Positions 23,050 to 23,549 of a stretch of DNA of 23,549 nt are shown here, in pieces. Both the position numbers and the translations under genes were made by a program. Within the stretch, counting starts at the first letter, position 1. The number at the start of each line of letters is the position of its first letter. The notes beneath the pieces were generated by a model. It saw only the letters and a list, made by a program, of their open reading frames with translations. It was not told the DNA's origin and did not search any database. Origin of the DNA: Eubacterium sp. TM05-53 (GTDB taxonomy: Bacteria; Bacillota_I; Bacilli_A; Erysipelotrichales; Erysipelotrichaceae); the NCBI RefSeq assembly GCF_003436425.1, contig NZ_QSPK01000035.1:1-23549 (forward strand), in the 5' to 3' direction.

Positions 23050-23104
23050 AAAGTGTGTTGCTTAAACGCGTAAGTCCAGCTTATGTGAACAATGCACTTT
23101 TTTT
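23050..23104 (+). ncRNA. Second MATE leader hairpin, terminator-like, UCCAG motif
   Basis: AAAGTGTGTTG (23050-23060) pairs with CAATGCACTTT (23090-23100), with two G-U, and is followed by a T-run. Within it CGCGTAAG (23067-23074) and CTTATGTG (23080-23087) form an 8-bp inner stem with loop TCCAG. The stretch CGTAAGTCCAG repeats CGTAAATCCAG of the first hairpin. It ends about ten bases before the ribosome site, as an attenuator would. Confidence 0.6.
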
Positions 23105-23124
23105 GTGTTTTAGGGAGGTAAAGA

Positions 23125-23549
23125 ATGGAAGAAAACAACAAAATGAAAAACGAGCCCGTCAATAAGTTGATGCTTCAAATGGGTGTGCCTATGATTTTAT
23201 CTATGGCACTACAAGCTGTCTATAATATTGTAGACAGTGCCTTTGTAGGAAATATGAAAGAAGGAAGTGAAGCCGCACTGAACGCACTTACCTTAGTATT
23301 TCCCATTCAGATGTTGATGGTGGCCTTGGCCATTGGTACAGGCGTTGGAGTCAATGCTTTACTCGCAAGAACATTGGGTCAAAGAAATCGTGAAAAAGCA
23401 GCTCATGTTGCGGGTAACGGTTTATTTTTAGCGACAGTTATCTATATTGTTTGCGTATTGTTTGGATTGTTTGGCATTAAAGCCTACATATCCTGGTATA
23501 TTGTAATTGACCCATCTAACTGGTCATCTACAATATACTCCTCCTTTCT
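23125..23549 (+). CDS. MATE family efflux transporter, N-terminal part (runs off the window)
   Basis: The reading frame from the ATG at 23125 (GGGAGG eight bases upstream) stays open for 141 codons to the window end. [32 protein letters not shown], then [32 protein letters not shown] and KAAHVAGNG, are classic MATE (NorM/DinF-type) segments. These proteins export drugs or metabolites using a sodium or proton gradient. The last 20 or so codons (after GLFGIKAY) no longer resemble the family, where a polar QT-D-rich turn is expected; this may reflect sequence error at a contig end. A strong promoter and two attenuator-like hairpins precede it, so expression is probably conditional. Confidence 0.85.
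   Translation, partial: MEENNKMKNEPVNKLMLQMGVPMILSMALQAVYNIVDSAFVGNMKEGSEAALNALTLVFPIQMLMVALAIGTGVGVNALLARTLGQRNREKAAHVAGNGLFLATVIYIVCVLFGLFGIKAYISWYIVIDPSNWSSTIYSSF

Noticed and set aside
22991..23124. Known riboswitch (guanidine, preQ1, purine or yybP-ykoY class) before the MATE gene
   Set aside because: The conserved core sequences of these classes as I know them are not present; only the hairpins with a UCCAG loop are seen.

Overview
The window is AT-rich DNA with Gram-positive style strong Shine-Dalgarno sites, consensus sigma-A promoters, U-tailed hairpin terminators, a cre-like box and lipoprotein signal peptides. This fits a low-GC Bacillota; the gene set and protein style suggest a gut Erysipelotrichaceae-type organism, but the family-level placement is inference. 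Both window edges cut or degrade a gene, so this may be a whole contig.

Left part (1-2650): two tandem RpiR-type regulators on the minus strand, the second apparently lacking its sugar-binding domain, face a two-gene plus-strand operon. That operon encodes a stand-alone EIIA-Glc-like phosphocarrier translationally coupled to an AEC-family permease.

Central part (2750-13012): a complete galacturonate catabolic locus arranged as two divergent operons. On the minus strand are uxaA, uxaB, kdgA and kdgK. On the plus strand are a LacI-type repressor, a tripartite TRAP transporter (P, Q, M) and uxaC. Together they import a hexuronate and convert it via tagaturonate, altronate and 2-keto-3-deoxygluconate (KDG) to pyruvate and glyceraldehyde 3-phosphate. 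Two identical 14-bp palindromes, each at a promoter and 201 bp apart, plus a cre-like site, explain joint control. No mannonate (uxu) genes and no secreted pectinase are present.

Accessory and housekeeping part (13013-23549): a class II Fic protein, two AAA ATPases with DUF4143 (PD-(D/E)XK-like) C-termini, a DUF885 lipoprotein peptidase, a CNNM/CBS membrane protein overlapping xpt, a small CBS-pair protein, pyrE, a cytidylate-kinase-like protein, and the start of a MATE efflux pump.

The most unusual signals are non-coding. The fic gene and both ATPase genes are each preceded by their own private array of direct repeats at helical-turn spacing. The second ATPase gene is bracketed by two near-identical copies of the pyrE stop-codon and terminator sequence, as if inserted as a cassette. 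Three terminator-like leader hairpins, one before the kinase gene and two before the MATE gene, share a UCCAG apical-loop motif; two also share AACGAGU next to the predicted transcription start. They may be copies of an undescribed RNA attenuator.
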